Part shown: positions 1 through 11,405 of the stretch, in pieces
How positions within the stretch are numbered: the stretch's first letter is position 1
Layout of the letters: each line of letters begins with the position of its first letter
Assembly (NCBI GenBank): GCA_032690845.1
Contig: CM064431.1
Coordinates: 28,402,300 to 28,466,299, forward strand
Direction: 5' to 3'
Source: Eleusine coracana subsp. coracana
Taxonomy: Eukaryota > Streptophyta > Magnoliopsida > Poales > Poaceae
Length of the DNA stretch: 64,000 bases
Program-made: the position numbers and the translations under genes
Notes under the pieces: generated by a model
Database searches by the model: none
Told to the model about the DNA's origin: nothing
What the model saw: the letters and a program-made list of their open reading frames with translations, nothing else

Positions 1-24
1 GGGGGGGGGGGGGGGTTGGGGGGG
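1..24. repeat. G-homopolymer run at window edge
   Basis: Fifteen G, two T, then seven G open the window. This is low-complexity sequence; it may be real or an assembly artefact near a difficult stretch. No function is inferred. Confidence 0.9.
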
Positions 25-1470
25 CACACTGTCATCATGACAGTAGTGGCTGGGAGGCGTCCGTCCTTTCCAAGGAGTGGATAGGTTCAGGCTAATGGCT
101 GAGTTATCGGCTTGGGAGTGTGAGCCGTGCCGGTGCTTCGTCAGACGGAGCGATCTGCCCTCTACCCCCTTGTGAGGGGTCGAGCGAGTCGTAGCGAATC
201 CCCGACCCCATTGAGGAGTCGAGCGGGACGCGACCGGCCTTCGACCACTCTGGGGTCGAGCGAGTCGGGGTAGTGGCGCGGATTTTGCGGCTAAGGCCTG
301 ACTGCCGCGGAGATGCTTCCCGTGGGGGCCCACGTGGGTGGTGCCTTGGTGGCGATCCTGCGGGCTCTTTTGAGTCCTTTTGAGTCTGCCGCGTGTGAAC
401 CTTAGGAGGTGCTACGTGGCACCTCGATATTTATCCTTGAGAATAGCCCCCGATCCCTCGAGCGAGTGCGGGCGGAAGGCACGAAGTTGCATGTGGGTTG
501 CCTGGTTCACGTGATAGAGGTGCGCGCGAGCGCACCGGACGGGTGTAGCCCCCGAGCTGGAGGGGGAGTTTGATTGAAGCTCGCGCTTCGGCTTAACATG
601 TTGTGAGAAGATGTGGTCATTCGTCCGTTAGAGCGCACCCGTCAGGTGTAGCCCCCAAGCCAAAGGAGTCCAAACGGACTTGTTCTTTGGTTGTTTGTGC
701 CTGAAACAAGCACGGAGGTGCTATGGGACCCGGGTTCCTCGGTCTCCATTCCCTAGGCCGGGCAGACAACACGGGGTGTCATGGATGAGGGTTTGCCTAA
801 AAAGGTGAGCCATGGCACTGTCAAAATGACAGGTTTTTTGTCTCCTTTTGTCGTGCGGCACACACGGGCATCTTCCGGTAGGGCCCGGATCTGTTGCGCA
901 TCCGGGGAATCTAAGGTCGGTGCCTTGCTTTAAGGCGGGTTCTTGTCTTTTTTCTTATGACGTGCTGTGCGTGACACCATTAGTGGCGCCAGGTCTTTGT
1001 TCCCATGTGGCGTGTAACAGCCGCTCGTGAACCCGCATCGGGTTTGGTGTTCGCGCAAGGAATCTGAGGCCTGGGCCAAGCTCGGCTATTTAAGGACACA
1101 CCCGGGCGTTGTTCTGTTTCATAGGGCTACATCGAGACTAAGAACTATGATGGTTACATAAGACGCTGAGTTATATAGGTTCGGGCCCTCTCGATGAGAG
1201 TAAAAACCCTACGTCCTGTGTTCTGTGGTTTGTATTGCTTTGTAATGTTGTGTCCCCGATGGTGGGTTCCCTTCCACCTTATATATCCAGTCGGCAGGGC
1301 GTACATGAAGAGTCCTACTCGTAGTCTATAAGGATTTATATGGAAAGTCTATCTCTAATTGCCTTGCGCTCTAAGCCGACTCGGTCGGTTCCCTTGTTAG
1401 TGAGGTATCCGGTCGGTTGCCGAGTTAGGCATATCTATGGATATCCGAAAGGCAAGTATTCCACATCTCT
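25..1470 (+). mobile_element. Gypsy-type LTR fragment, truncated by window edge
   Basis: No protein is encoded here. The stretch is GC-rich and repeats the motif TAGCCCCC followed by [GA]A (near 446, 547 and 649), which is common in U3 regions of grass gypsy (Tat-like) LTRs. A TATTTAAG sequence near 1086 could be the TATA box. It is followed by the phrase GGTTCGGGCC near 1180 and CCCTACGTCCTGTG near 1209, which recur in transcribed LTR portions of grass gypsy elements. Family assignment is from recalled motif style, not an alignment. Neither LTR end is visible, so orientation is inferred only from the TATA-to-leader order. Confidence 0.4.
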
Positions 1471-1894
1471 CTCCTCTGGGCCGATTCCCTCTCCCCCAGC
1501 CCATTTTCCCTCTCTCCACTCTCTTCCCTCCCCCCCCCCCCCCCCCCCCCCCCCGCCTAAGCCTCAATCCCCCCACGGCCCACTCTCCCCACCCCCTCTC
1601 TCTAGCCTGCTCGGCCGCGCTCCCCGCCAGCCTGCCTTGCCCGCTCGGCCCAGAGTGCCCCGGCCCAGCCCTCACGTGCCACCTTGACGTGCGCACCTGG
1701 CCACCTAGAGCACCACGCCCTATGAAAAGGCGAGTCCCGCGCGCCCCGTGCCCCTCTCCTGACTGCATCACGCTCCGTGCCCCACCGCCATCTCCCGCGT
1801 CGCCGCCCGCGCATCATCACTGCCGCGCCGCCTCCGTCAAGCCGCTGTCGTCGATCGTCGCCCCTCGGCCTCCCCGACACGACGTGAGAACTTA
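1471..1894. other. GC- and pyrimidine-rich stretch, no recognisable gene
   Basis: This stretch is strongly C-rich and opens proline-rich frames on one strand and glycine/arginine-rich frames on the other. Neither looks like a real protein. Similar GC-rich blocks occur in the long Tekay-type LTRs of this window (42400-43530 and 48350-49460), so it may be part of an LTR or leader. It joins the element B LTR remnant at about 1895. Confidence 0.4.
1530..1554. repeat. C-homopolymer, 25 bp
   Basis: An uninterrupted run of 25 C residues, flanked by CCCTCC-like pyrimidine sequence. It is a simple repeat and prone to sequencing length error. Confidence 0.95.
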
Positions 1895-2345
1895 CCACCT
1901 AGTAAATAGGATTGCTTTTCAAATGGTCTTAGGTGTAGTGCTCATTTATGCAAATGAACCATTATGTTAGTCTTTCTTCTATTAACCCTGCATGTCATAT
2001 TTTCCTCCACTTGCTGAGTACGGCATGTGCTCACCCTTGCTATTTCCCTTTGTTGTTGTACTATAAACTGTTGCTCAGAACATGGAGAGATGGGCTACAT
2101 CGATGAAGACTACTTCTAGGCGAGCGTGCCCTCGGTCGACTGCCTGTGGTGTTATGGTGTTTTCTGCTGCTAGTTATCGAGAGTGTCATTTTAGTCTTTG
2201 AAGACAATTATTTATGTAATAATGATATGCTATAATAATGACATTAGTTACTTAGTTATTCACTTTACTGTCGATATGTGTGAAACTTGTTCCTAGGCAC
2301 ATATATAATAAGCACTTGGTTTTGTCCTTAAAACCGGGTGTGATA
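1895..2345 (-). mobile_element. 3' LTR remnant of element B
   Basis: This segment aligns by eye with the last 430 bp of the LTR at 11406-13311. Shared phrases include GGGCTACATCGATGA versus GGACTACATCGATGA and TGCCTGTGGTGTTATGG. Both end in a CCGG-GTGTGA boundary (GTGATA here, GTGACA at 13311). The left part of the LTR is missing, and unrelated GC-rich sequence abuts it near 1895. On the minus strand this is the start of the 3' LTR of the element whose 5' LTR is at 11406-13311. Confidence 0.65.
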
Positions 2346-4425
2346 GTGATAGAGTTGATGGATAGGGATGGTGTTTGTAGGTTTTATTTGTAAGCAGGGA
2401 CAATAGGTAACTTGTGACTTGTGAGAGAATCCCAGGTTCTGTGGGTTAGGGCCCAATTTAAAATAAGGGTGGAGTAGGTGTTGTGGATTGGATACAATGC
2501 AATCATAATGGCGTGGCAACATACTACGATGCTACCATTGTGGCTTGCCGTAATAGGGCAGTTGACTTGATGCACGGGGTACAAGGTTGTGGTCAAACGT
2601 GTCATGGGGTTCTGCGACACATTATTAGGGGACGACTGGAAAAAGAAGGGAGCGTGACTTTGGTGCTTCTGGTGAAAGGAGTGGTATCCAAAGTTTGCCA
2701 GAAGCCAGGGGAAACACGAGATATGAGAGTAAAAGTAGGTCTATAGACCTGCTTTTCTTTATTCTTGTACATTATTTACTCATTTAGAATTCGCAACTAT
2801 TTTGTGAATCCTAGTTGCATTCATGTTCTTTGTTGGTCTAAGCACACAACATCACTCAATCAAAAATCCAAATGAGCAGAGAAGGATTTCACACAATCAT
2901 GGTTGATTTACACACTTAGTCGTACTAGGCGGAGTACTATTGACGATGGGTGTGGGGCACAAAGAAGGCTGTACTAAATGGGTCGGATACTATTCATTTG
3001 GCATCACTAAATGTGCATGACTCATGGTGCAAGTACTACTAAGATTCGGACCAAGACGGCTTCGTTCCCATGACGGTGCTGTCGGTTCATGTCGAGTCTC
3101 ACTCGATAGTGTTCTCGAGCTTCTCGGTCGATGAATGATACGGAGTGGGAGTTCCTTCTTCCTTGAGGACTGGCTAAGTCAAGGGAATTGACTCCAAAGT
3201 TTCTTCATTGAGGGGGTCCTAGAAAGGTTCCTCTCTGTTGGCTTCAATGGACAACGAGTTGACTAGAAATCTTCACTTCACGGTGAGGGAGGAGCTAACG
3301 GGGATTCCTTCGAGGATTGTGTCTTTCTCTTCTCTGGTGATGTGCAGAGTCCTATAGGCTGCATGACCAGTGAGGTAGGCATGGTTGAGGGCGTGGGTGT
3401 GGTGATTCTCCATGCTTGTTAGGGCTGCTTCGGTTGTGGTAGCATGATGATGAGTTTATGCTGCTTGAGCTTCTGCTTCTGCGAGGTTGACTTCTTGTCT
3501 TCCATATTGCTCTTTGGCTTCTTCAGCTCACTTGATGTAGGCTCGCAGTTGTTCTGCTTGCTGGTCAAATAACTTGCCAAGAGAGAGGAGGTACTATGTC
3601 ATGGCGACAATAGTAGGGTCTCCATCCTGTCTTTCCAAGCTATCGATGTGGGCTTTCCAAGTAGGTCGGTCTCTGTCCAAAGGCGGGAAGTATCGCATGC
3701 TAGTGTGACTAATGGGCCTCTCGAGCAATTTGCATAGATATCGTAGAGCCTTACGAGCGACTAACTGGTAGGTGTCCAAAAAGCGGAAACCAATAGTGGT
3801 CACTCTCCATGGCTTCATGCCGGGAGTTTCTTGGCTAGCGGCGATTTGGACAATGACTATACAACGCTCGGTGCTGGATTCTTCATACTCTCATCCTACA
3901 TACTCGGGGCGCTCTAGGATGCCAAGTTTGGTTGTGGTGGCATGTAGGATTTTGGGAAAACCAAGCTCTTCTAGGTAGTAGTAGGTGGTCCAGGCGATGT
4001 CTTCCATGGATAAGGTGAGGATTGATTTTGTTTAACCAATCGGGCGTGATTGCGGTTTTGTTGGCAAAGAATGATTGAGAGGGATGAGGAATGGTTGGGT
4101 GAGGCTAGGGTCCTTTTACAGGCTATGGATGGGTTGGTCAAAACTTGCCGGGAAGGCTTGCAATAGGGTGTATCGCACAAGGTAGCTTCTCGGGTAAGCC
4201 TTCGGGTAAATTGGCTTGCCATCACCATGCTCTGACGCGGGTCATATGTTCACTCTGACTGGTCAGAGGTGTAGTGACATGCGCACATATAGGCGGCAAA
4301 CGGAGGATGGTGCCATTATGGTGTGAGTAGCTTTTACACGCTTTAACCCGTCAAAGAGACAACAATCGGCATGCGAGAGCCGACACGTGAAAAGGCAGTG
4401 TGTGCACTAGGGGCAAGACATGAGG
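2346..4425 (-). mobile_element. Element B internal region, 3' part
   Basis: This is internal sequence of a minus-strand LTR element, lying between its 3' LTR remnant and the CRM-1 insertion. No reverse transcriptase, integrase or protease is detectable. The only coherent coding signal is the decayed frame at 3285-4007. The stretch 2346-3284 holds only short uninformative frames. The lack of pol makes the element non-autonomous. Confidence 0.55.
3285..4007 (-). pseudogene. Decayed element B protein of unknown function
   Basis: A coherent frame starts at an ATG at 4007 (MEDIAWTTYYYLEELG) and continues with several in-frame stops to about 3285. It includes the segments RFLDTYQLVARKALRYLC and RYFPPLDRDRPTWKA, then a charged, probably coiled-coil stretch rich in Glu, Ala and Gln, and finally DTILEGIP. 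I recall similar hypothetical proteins (TYQ..ARKALR, then an FPP motif, then a coiled coil ending LEGIP) encoded by non-autonomous grass LTR elements. No biochemical role is known to me. The upstream frame around 4228 is in another phase and may be leader. The gene is dead, since several stop codons interrupt it. Confidence 0.55.
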
Positions 4426-4800
4426 TGATGTGAGCAAGGGTTCCCGATCTTCTGAAAGGTTCTAGCAATCTTGATTTGGGCAGAGGCAAAACACAAAGCG
4501 ATCCGGCTTCTAAACAACACGTTCAGAACGCCGCAATCGTAGCACAACGTCTCCTCTGGTTATGAACCGTCCAAGAACGATTGACCTCACCGAGAAGGCT
4601 AAGCCCTCCCTGCAAATCAAGAACATAAGCAAGAACAAAGAAGAATGCAACACAATTGCAGAAGAATGATTAAACTCACAAAGTTGGGGTCTTACAAATC
4701 AATGAATGGTGACACTGTTTATAAACAAAATTGATCTAAGCAAAACCCAAAAACCTTAATGGAGCAGCGGCGGCTGTTTATGAAGACCTTAGGGTCAGCA
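4426..4800 (-). repeat. CRM-1 3' LTR, truncated
   Basis: About 375 bp match the equivalent end of the 5' LTR (10183 onward), starting TGATGTGAGCAAGGG. The match stops near the phrase AAGACCTTAGGGT, where sequence jumps directly into integrase coding sequence. Roughly 530 bp of LTR, the polypurine tract and the end of pol are deleted. Confidence 0.85.
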
Positions 4801-7591
4801 AGACCATACACTACCTTGAAGGGACTTACCTTGGTAGTAGAATGTGTTGCCCGATTATAAGCAAACTCAACATGAGGCAAACATTCTTCCCATTGCTTCA
4901 AATTTTTCTTCAAAATAGCTCTCAACATAGTGTCCAAAGTGCGGTTCACCACCTCAGCTTGTCCATTAGTTTGTGGGTGACAAGTTGTAGAAAATAGCAA
5001 CTTGGTACCCAACTTATTCCAAAGTCTGCGTCAAAAGTAACTCAAGACTTTTGCATCACGATCAAACAATAGTAGAAGACATACCATGCAAACGTACAAT
5101 ATGTTTGTAAAAGAGGTCAGCAATATGACTAGCATCATCGGTTTTATGACATAGTATAACGTGTGCCATCTTAGAAAAATAATCCACAATAAAAAAATGC
5201 TATCACTCCCCCTCTTAGTCCTAGGCTGTCCTAAAACAAAGTCCATAGAAATATCCGCCCAAGGAATAGAAGGAACAGGAAGTGGCATGTATAAACCATG
5301 TGGATTCAAGCGCGACTTAGCTTTTTGACATGTAGTGCAGCGAGCAACAAAATGCTCAACATCTTTCCTCATCCTTGGTCAAAAGAAATGTGTGGCCAAA
5401 ATGTCCTCTGTCTTCTTAGAAGCAAAGTGACCCATCAATCCGCCTCTATGCGCCTCCTGCAATAACAAAATATGAATGGAACCAACTGCAATGCATGGGC
5501 GGTTAACTCTAAACAAGAATCCATCATTCAACACAAATTTGTTCCAAGCACAACCTTCTTTACATTGCAGCATTACATCCTTAAAATCAGCATCATCAGC
5601 ATATTGTTCTTTAATTGCCTCAAGTCCAAAAATTCTACAATCAAGTTGGGACAACAACGTATAGCAATCAGCAATCACATTATCCTTTCCTTTCTTATGT
5701 TTAATAATATAAGAAAAAGACTCAATAAACTCAACCCATTTAGCATGTCTACGGTTCAAATTGCATTTTGAACGAATATACTTAAGCAATTCATGATCAG
5801 AATGAATAACAAATTCTATGGGCAATAAATAATGACGCCACGTCTCTAAGGAACGTACAAGAGCATATAATTCCTTATCATAAGTGAAGTAATTCAAAAC
5901 AGGCCTAGTAATTTTTTCGCTAAAGTATGCAACAGGTTTACCATCTTCCACCAAAACACCACCAATGCCTATACCACTAGCATCACATTCAAGCTCATAA
6001 GTCTTATCAAAATTTGGAAGTTGCAGCAATGGTGCATGTGTAAGTTTGTCCTTCAAAGCATCAAAGGACTCATGATGTACCTTATTCCAACAGAACTCAA
6101 CGCCCTTCTTTGTCAACTCATGCAAGGATGTAGGGATGGTGCTGAAATCTTTGACAAAGCGACGATAGAAACCTGCAAGACCAAGAAAACTCCTCACCTA
6201 TATGATAGTCTTTGGTACCGGCCAACTCTTAATGGCTTCAATCTTTGCCTTATCCACCTCAATTCCTTGTGGAGTCACAACATAGCCAAAAAAAGAGACT
6301 TGATCTGTGCAAAAGGTGCACTTCTCAAGGTTACCAAATAAACGTGGAGCTCTCAAAGCATCAAAAACAGCACGCAAATGATTCATATGTTCATCCATGG
6401 ATTTGCTATAAATTAAGATATCATCAAAGTAAACTACCACAAATTTGCCAATGAAATCTCTTAAAAACTCATTCAATAAACGCATGAAAGTACTAGGTGC
6501 ATTAGTTAAACCAAAAGGCATTACTAACCACTCATACAACCCGAATTTCATTTTGAAAGTTTTTTTCCTTTCATCTCCAAGTTTCATTCTAATTTGATGG
6601 TAGCCACTACGCAAATCAATTTTAATGAAAATTATAGCACCACATAACTCATCAAGCATGTCGTTGAGCCTAGGAATAGGATGACGATACCTAATAGTAC
6701 CATCTTTTTTAGGAACCAAAAGCACTGGAGCAGCACAAGGACTAAGTGATTGGCGAACATAGCCATGATCCAAAAGGTCTTGGACTTGTTATTGAATTTC
6801 CTTAGTCTCCTCAGGATTGGTCCTGTATGCAGCATGGCTTGGCAAAGTAGCACCCGAAATCAAATTAATTTGATGCTCAATCCCTCTCAAAGGTGGCAAT
6901 CCTGGGGGTATCTCAGGCAGGAAAACATCCTCATACTCCTGCAAAAGGTTAGTGATAGCATGAGACAAAGCACTAGAAGCAATATCATCAAGCGAAAACA
7001 AAGCTCGTTTGCTTATCAAAGCATAGCAAATATCATCATCAGCAGAAATTTAAGCAAGCTCAGATTTTGTTGCAAGACATGAACGACCTTGTAATTTAAT
7101 TCCAGCACTCTTAGAACTTGAAGAATCATTAACATTACTAGGTGTAGAATCAGAATTATCATGTTGCTGAATTTCAGTACCTTTATTTTTCAAACTAGCA
7201 TCTCTTTCTAAATCAGCTTGTACAATTTCACTAGGGGTCATTGGTTACAAAGTAATTTTAGTTCCTTTATGCATAAAAGTGTACTTATTACTTTTATCAT
7301 GGTGTACAATATCATTATCAAATTCCCAAGGTCTACCCAATAAAAGTAAACATGCTTGCATGGGTCACAATCAACATAATCAGCATAAGAACCAATGGAA
7401 AAAGGAACTCTGCAAGTTTGTGTGACCTTAGCTTTTCTAGAGTCATTTAACCACTAAATGTAGTATGGATGTGGATGTGGGCGTGTGGTCAAAGCAAGCT
7501 TCTTGACCACATCAGAACTCACAAAGTTATTGCAGCTCCCTCCATCAATGATGACAGGTGCTCGGCGGTTCTTGATGACGAAGAAAATCTG
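4801..7591 (-). pseudogene. CRM-1 pol pseudogene (PR-RT-RNaseH-IN)
   Basis: This encoded the replication polyprotein. Reading leftward on the minus strand: protease with VIIDGGSCNN near 7500-7560; reverse transcriptase about 7020-6200 with IDLRSGYHQI and the catalytic YFDD motif; RNase H about 6100-5700 with LECDASG and HSDHELLKYI; integrase with an HHCC zinc finger around 5300-5440 and a later segment near 4720-5010. Several stops and frameshifts are visible, including TAG at 7454-7456 (CAG in CRM-2) and a stop just before the integrase PRMRKD segment. Compared with CRM-2, an in-frame loss of 42 bp near 6700 removes 14 residues including the conserved RMCVD motif of RT. The C-terminal end is deleted. 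It cannot encode working enzymes. Confidence 0.88.
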
Positions 7592-9024
7592 GAACAAGTT
7601 GTGGCGTTGCATCGTCTTGGACTGCTGGATTTGTGTGCTAGGCACACGCTGCACAATAATATTCATGTAGTCTGTGGTGTCGCCGCTTGCAAGGACGAGG
7701 TCGTCGCTGGTGGCAGCGACATCCTCCTCCTTATCCTCCACATCGAAGGTGCACATGTAACCACCATCATCTATTGCCACATATGCCCACCTACATGGGC
7801 AATCTTTCTACACATGACCAAGTCCATGGCAGCGGTGGCACTGAATCCCTATAGTGCATCCCATCAAAGTGACAAAGGAGGCACTACTAGCTGGTACCTG
7901 CACAGAATTTTTACGTGCACCCACAAAAGGTGCAGGGGCTGATCTTGGTGCTGCAGAAACATCACAATTTCCTTTAGCAGCTGCTAGTGGGGACGGTTGG
8001 AAAGATGGCTTGGGCAGCCCCGAAGTCCCCATCGGCCATGGTGGGTAGAAGCTATGACTAGAGTTCCTGTATGCCTCGAAGGCCTCAAAAAGACCCTGCG
8101 ATTCTTTCAATGTAAGCATAGCATACTGAAAACACTGGTTGAGAGTATAAAATTCATTATAATCAAGAATGTCCTGAATTTCTTTTCTCAATCCAGAATA
8201 AAAACGACCAATCTGACCCTCTACTTTTTCGACTATAGCACAACAAATCAAACCGTTCTAAAAGCTCACCATAGTACTTCTGAACAGTTTTATCTCCTTA
8301 TTCTATGCGCTGTAGTTTATTACGAATCTCTTTATAAAAAAAAAAGGAGGAAAAAAACAATCACACATTGCCACCTTAAGTTCTTCCTAAGTAGTAGGCA
8401 AATCAGTTTCAGCAGCTAGACCACTCCACCAAACAATAGCAAAGTCCTTAAACTCACTAGTCGCTTGTCTAACTCTATGTTGTTCAGGAACAAGATGGGC
8501 ATTAAAGTTTTGCTCTACAGTCATCTCCCAATCGAAGTAAGTATCACCATCATATTGACCCGAAAGCAAAGGAATTGAAAACTTAATTTTAGCATACGGA
8601 TCATCTGGAGTACAGCCATGATTGTTACTCTATGGATGACGGTTGTGGAAACCACCCACACCTTGAGTATTACGGTGGAAATGGCTTCGTAATCTCGTGG
8701 TCTATGTAGCAGCCTATCCACGGTGCCATCAGCCTTATACACTGTGTCTTCATCATGGTCATCTTCAATGTCATTGGTGATGGCGTCATTGGTCTTGTTA
8801 GCGTTCTCCAGCTCTTTAACCTGATCGGTTAACTTAGAGACCCTCTTATCCAACCGCTCAGTGCTTTCTCCAAGGTGGAGCTTGTTGACCGCGTCAGTGA
8901 TGACTCTGGTGATTGTCTCTGCCAAATCACTCTGAGTCGCCTGCAAAGCCTTCTGTAGCTGATCTTGGCTCACACACTCATCAAATTTTGAGGGCGAAGC
9001 CCCCTCTCCATCGCTTCCTGTCAT
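7592..9024 (-). pseudogene. CRM-1 gag pseudogene
   Basis: The frame starts at the ATG at 9024 (MTGSDGEGASPSKFDEC), chosen because the same start context is present in CRM-2 and is reused in the noaCRM-like copy. It encoded the capsid/nucleocapsid protein. The CRM gag core LVPEQHRVRQATSEFKDFA lies near 8440-8500, and a CHRC-type zinc knuckle lies near 7800-7840. A TAG stop at 7808-7810 falls inside the zinc knuckle, where CRM-2 has a Gln codon. Frameshifts near 8250-8560 separate the segments, and an A-rich run near 8336-8360 has probably slipped. Confidence 0.85.
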
Positions 9025-10167
9025 CACAAACACCAAAACAGGAAACAAACAGTGAAGGTTATCCCTACAAAATTACTAAGCAGTGGTGCCTCTCAACACA
9101 GTAAAAAGGAAGCTCCTTACAAAGCTCTTACAAAGTTATGAAAAGCAAAGCAAAGGATACCAGGCAGGTGTGTTCCATGATTCCAAGGGTCACAAAATAA
9201 TCTATGTTGTCCAGAAGAAATATGTAGAGCTAGGAAGGCCAGATATATATGTGAGTGGCACACAAATCAAAAATAGAGAGTAAAGCTAAATAAGTGCCCT
9301 AAGTAACTTATACATAGTTGCTAGTCTAACTGTGTCCTAGAACAGTAGTGGTAGCAATGGTAGAAACAAGTGTGAAAGGAGAATAGAACACAGGAGGGGT
9401 CTAAGTGTAAAACAGCCAAACCTCCAAATTATAGGGGGCTAGATGGAGCACTAGTAGAAATCCCAAATTTCTTTTTTTTTTGGTATTTTTCTCCAACTCA
9501 ATGGCAATGAGAGAGAACCCATAGAAAATTTTAGCTCAAACAGAGGTAGGATGTGGCCTACAGAAATTCTGCAAGATTCAGGAAACGTCGAGTTTTAACT
9601 TGAATGAATTTTTTCTTTATCTTTCCAATTTTTTTTATTTTTTTTTGAGAAGCTCTTGTAAAAATTTCAGCCAACCCAGAGCATCGAGCGAAAAGTTATG
9701 GCCGTTTTACTTAAGGTACCTCAAAACCGGTTTTGATGGAACCCGAGGTCGGGTTTAAGGGAAACCCGAGTCGGGTTTAGGATCGAGTAGGAAATTTTTT
9801 GGCGGGGTGGATGCAGCGGAAAGTGGAAATTATGAGGATTGGTCCGAGGTGTTGAGGGTGGGTTGAGGGTCAGTTTAGGGTGGGATTAGGGTGGGCGTGT
9901 TGATCGATCAACCCTAGCACACAAAGCCGAACAAAACAGGGGGTGGTGGAGGGGAAACACTACTGACGACAAAAACACAAACTAAACCAGCGACTAAATA
10001 AGAACTCAGGCACAAACTCAACACTACAGACTCTAAAATTGAAAAATGCAAAAGGTTAACACGTGGTTATGGGGGGGGGGGATTTGTTTTGGCTTTTCTA
10101 TGGACGATAGGATGAACACAAAAATGAAAATAACTAAAAGTAGTGCAAACTTGACAGTGCACCTAAA
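9025..10167 (-). other. CRM-1 untranslated leader
   Basis: This stretch lies between the primer-binding site and the gag start. It has no coherent gene. It is similar to the CRM-2 leader (58864-60073), including TTATGGCCGTTTTAC and the phrase GGTGGATGCAGCGGAAAGTGG. Homopolymer T runs occur near 9470 and 9630 and a G run near 10072. Confidence 0.7.
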
Positions 10168-10180
10168 GCTCTGATTACCA
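10168..10180 (-). other. CRM-1 primer-binding site
   Basis: On the minus strand this reads TGGTAATCAGAGC, two bases downstream of the 5' LTR. It resembles the initiator-Met tRNA primer-binding site TGGTATCAGAGC with one extra A. The same variant occurs in CRM-2 and the noaCRM-like copy. Confidence 0.75.
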
Positions 10181-10182
10181 CT

Positions 10183-11086
10183 TGATGTGAACAAGGGTTT
10201 CTGGTAATCTTGATTTGGACGGAGGTGAAACACAAATCGATCCGACTTCTAAACAACACATTCAGAACCCTGCAATCACAGCACAACGTCTCCTCTGATT
10301 ATCAACCGTCCAAGAGCAATTGACCTCGCCAAGAAGGGTAATACCTACCTACAAATCATGAACACAAGCTAGAACAAAGAAGAATGCAACACAAATGCAG
10401 ATGAACGATTAAACTCACGAAGTTGGGGTCTCATAAACCGATGAACGACAACACTATTTATGAACAGAATTGATCTAAGCATAACCCAAAACCCTAATAG
10501 ATCAGCAGGGGCTGTTTATGAAGACCTTAGGGTAGCGCAAGACCCTCTAGACACGCCCTTAATTGGGCAACTGGATACAAAGCCCGAAGGCCAAAAACAG
10601 GCAACGCAGCACATACACAGATTCTAGACCCTCTATTGTCTTAATTATTCCCGATGACTCCGGATGAATTTTGATATGAAGCCAGCGGCATTGGAAAGGT
10701 CTTCTCCTTATATTTCCATGCATATATAGAACGTCCAAATCTGAGTCCGTATGCATCCTTGGCGTCCATTTTATAGTGGACTGGTCCTGGGCCCCAAAAC
10801 AGACTCGAAGTCGGTTTTGATTGGGCCTCCATCTTGGTTTCCACGTCCTTGCTGGTCCTCCACGTCCCCAAGTCCTTCTTCCATCATCTCCTGGTCCTTT
10901 CTAGGGTTCCTAATCATAATATAATCATTAGGTAGCAAATCGTTCTTAAAAGTGACATATAACAAAGAACGTAGGAACGAGCTCACCTCTAAATTTAGTT
11001 ATCGTGCATGAGCTGTAGTCATTGGACCTTGCAAGTACAGAATTGGAGGAGTGTTGTGTGTATCCATAGAAGTGATGTCCTCATCA
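10183..11086 (-). repeat. CRM-1 5' LTR (904 bp)
   Basis: The LTR is bounded by TG...CA, with the primer-binding site directly below it and the target duplication TGGGG above. It aligns along its length with both CRM-2 LTRs. Near its minus-strand start it contains a frame that would extend the pol polyprotein, as in the other CRM copies. Confidence 0.88.
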
Positions 11087-11405
11087 TGGGGCGACATGAT
11101 CAGGGTGCCGGAGATCCTTTGAATGAGTCAAAAGATTTCGGACCATGATGATGTTCGGGTCTCCAGGACTGCTTGCGCGCTTTGAGGAGTTCGATTTAGG
11201 AAAAGGTTCCTAAGACGAAGATTGACATGCTTTAACGCAAGGCCCACAAGGCTAGGAGACCTTCGAGGCAAGGTAGGTAAGGTTTTAAATTACAATTCGG
11301 CTTTGGTTTGAGTTGCAAGGATATACGAGGCAAGGGTCTCTATATACGGTATGCGTATGGCTTAGGTTTCGTCCTACGAACAAGTATGGCTCTGATACCA
11401 ATCTA
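11087..11405 (-). other. Element B leader between PBS and CRM-1 insertion
   Basis: About 300 bp of element B internal sequence lie between its primer-binding site and the CRM-1 target duplication. I see no gene. Confidence 0.5.
11387..11400 (-). other. Element B primer-binding site
   Basis: On the minus strand this reads TGGTATCAGAGCCA, the standard plant initiator-Met tRNA primer-binding site, five bases from the LTR end at 11406. It fixes the minus-strand orientation of element B. Confidence 0.85.

Larger units (their letters stand above)
4426..11086 (-). mobile_element. CRM-1: CRM-like Ty3/gypsy retrotransposon, decayed
   Basis: The element runs on the minus strand from a 5' LTR at 10183-11086 to a truncated 3' LTR at 4426-4800. 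It encodes gag, protease, reverse transcriptase, RNase H and integrase in the usual gypsy order. The termini are TGATG...CATCA. The flanks are TGAGG (4421-4425) and TGGGG (11087-11091), a 5-bp target-site duplication with one mismatch. Gag features (YKADGTVD, LVPEQHRVRQATSEFKDFA) and the absence of a canonical chromodomain in the related CRM-2 copy point to the CRM (centromeric retrotransposon) clade. A deletion removed the integrase C-terminus and more than half of the 3' LTR. The element sits in the internal region of element B. Confidence 0.88.

Noticed and set aside
1..24. Telomere-like G-rich repeat at the window start
   Set aside because: It is plain G homopolymer, not the plant telomere unit TTTAGGG.
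1340..1970. Long overlapping proline-rich and glycine/arginine-rich frames
   Set aside because: They are produced by the 25-bp C run and GC-rich composition on both strands. No domain, start context or homology-like pattern supports a gene.
5472..5771. Plus-strand frames inside the CRM and Tekay pol regions
   Set aside because: They are antisense shadows of the RNase H and integrase coding sequence, and similar shadows recur at 55079-56134.
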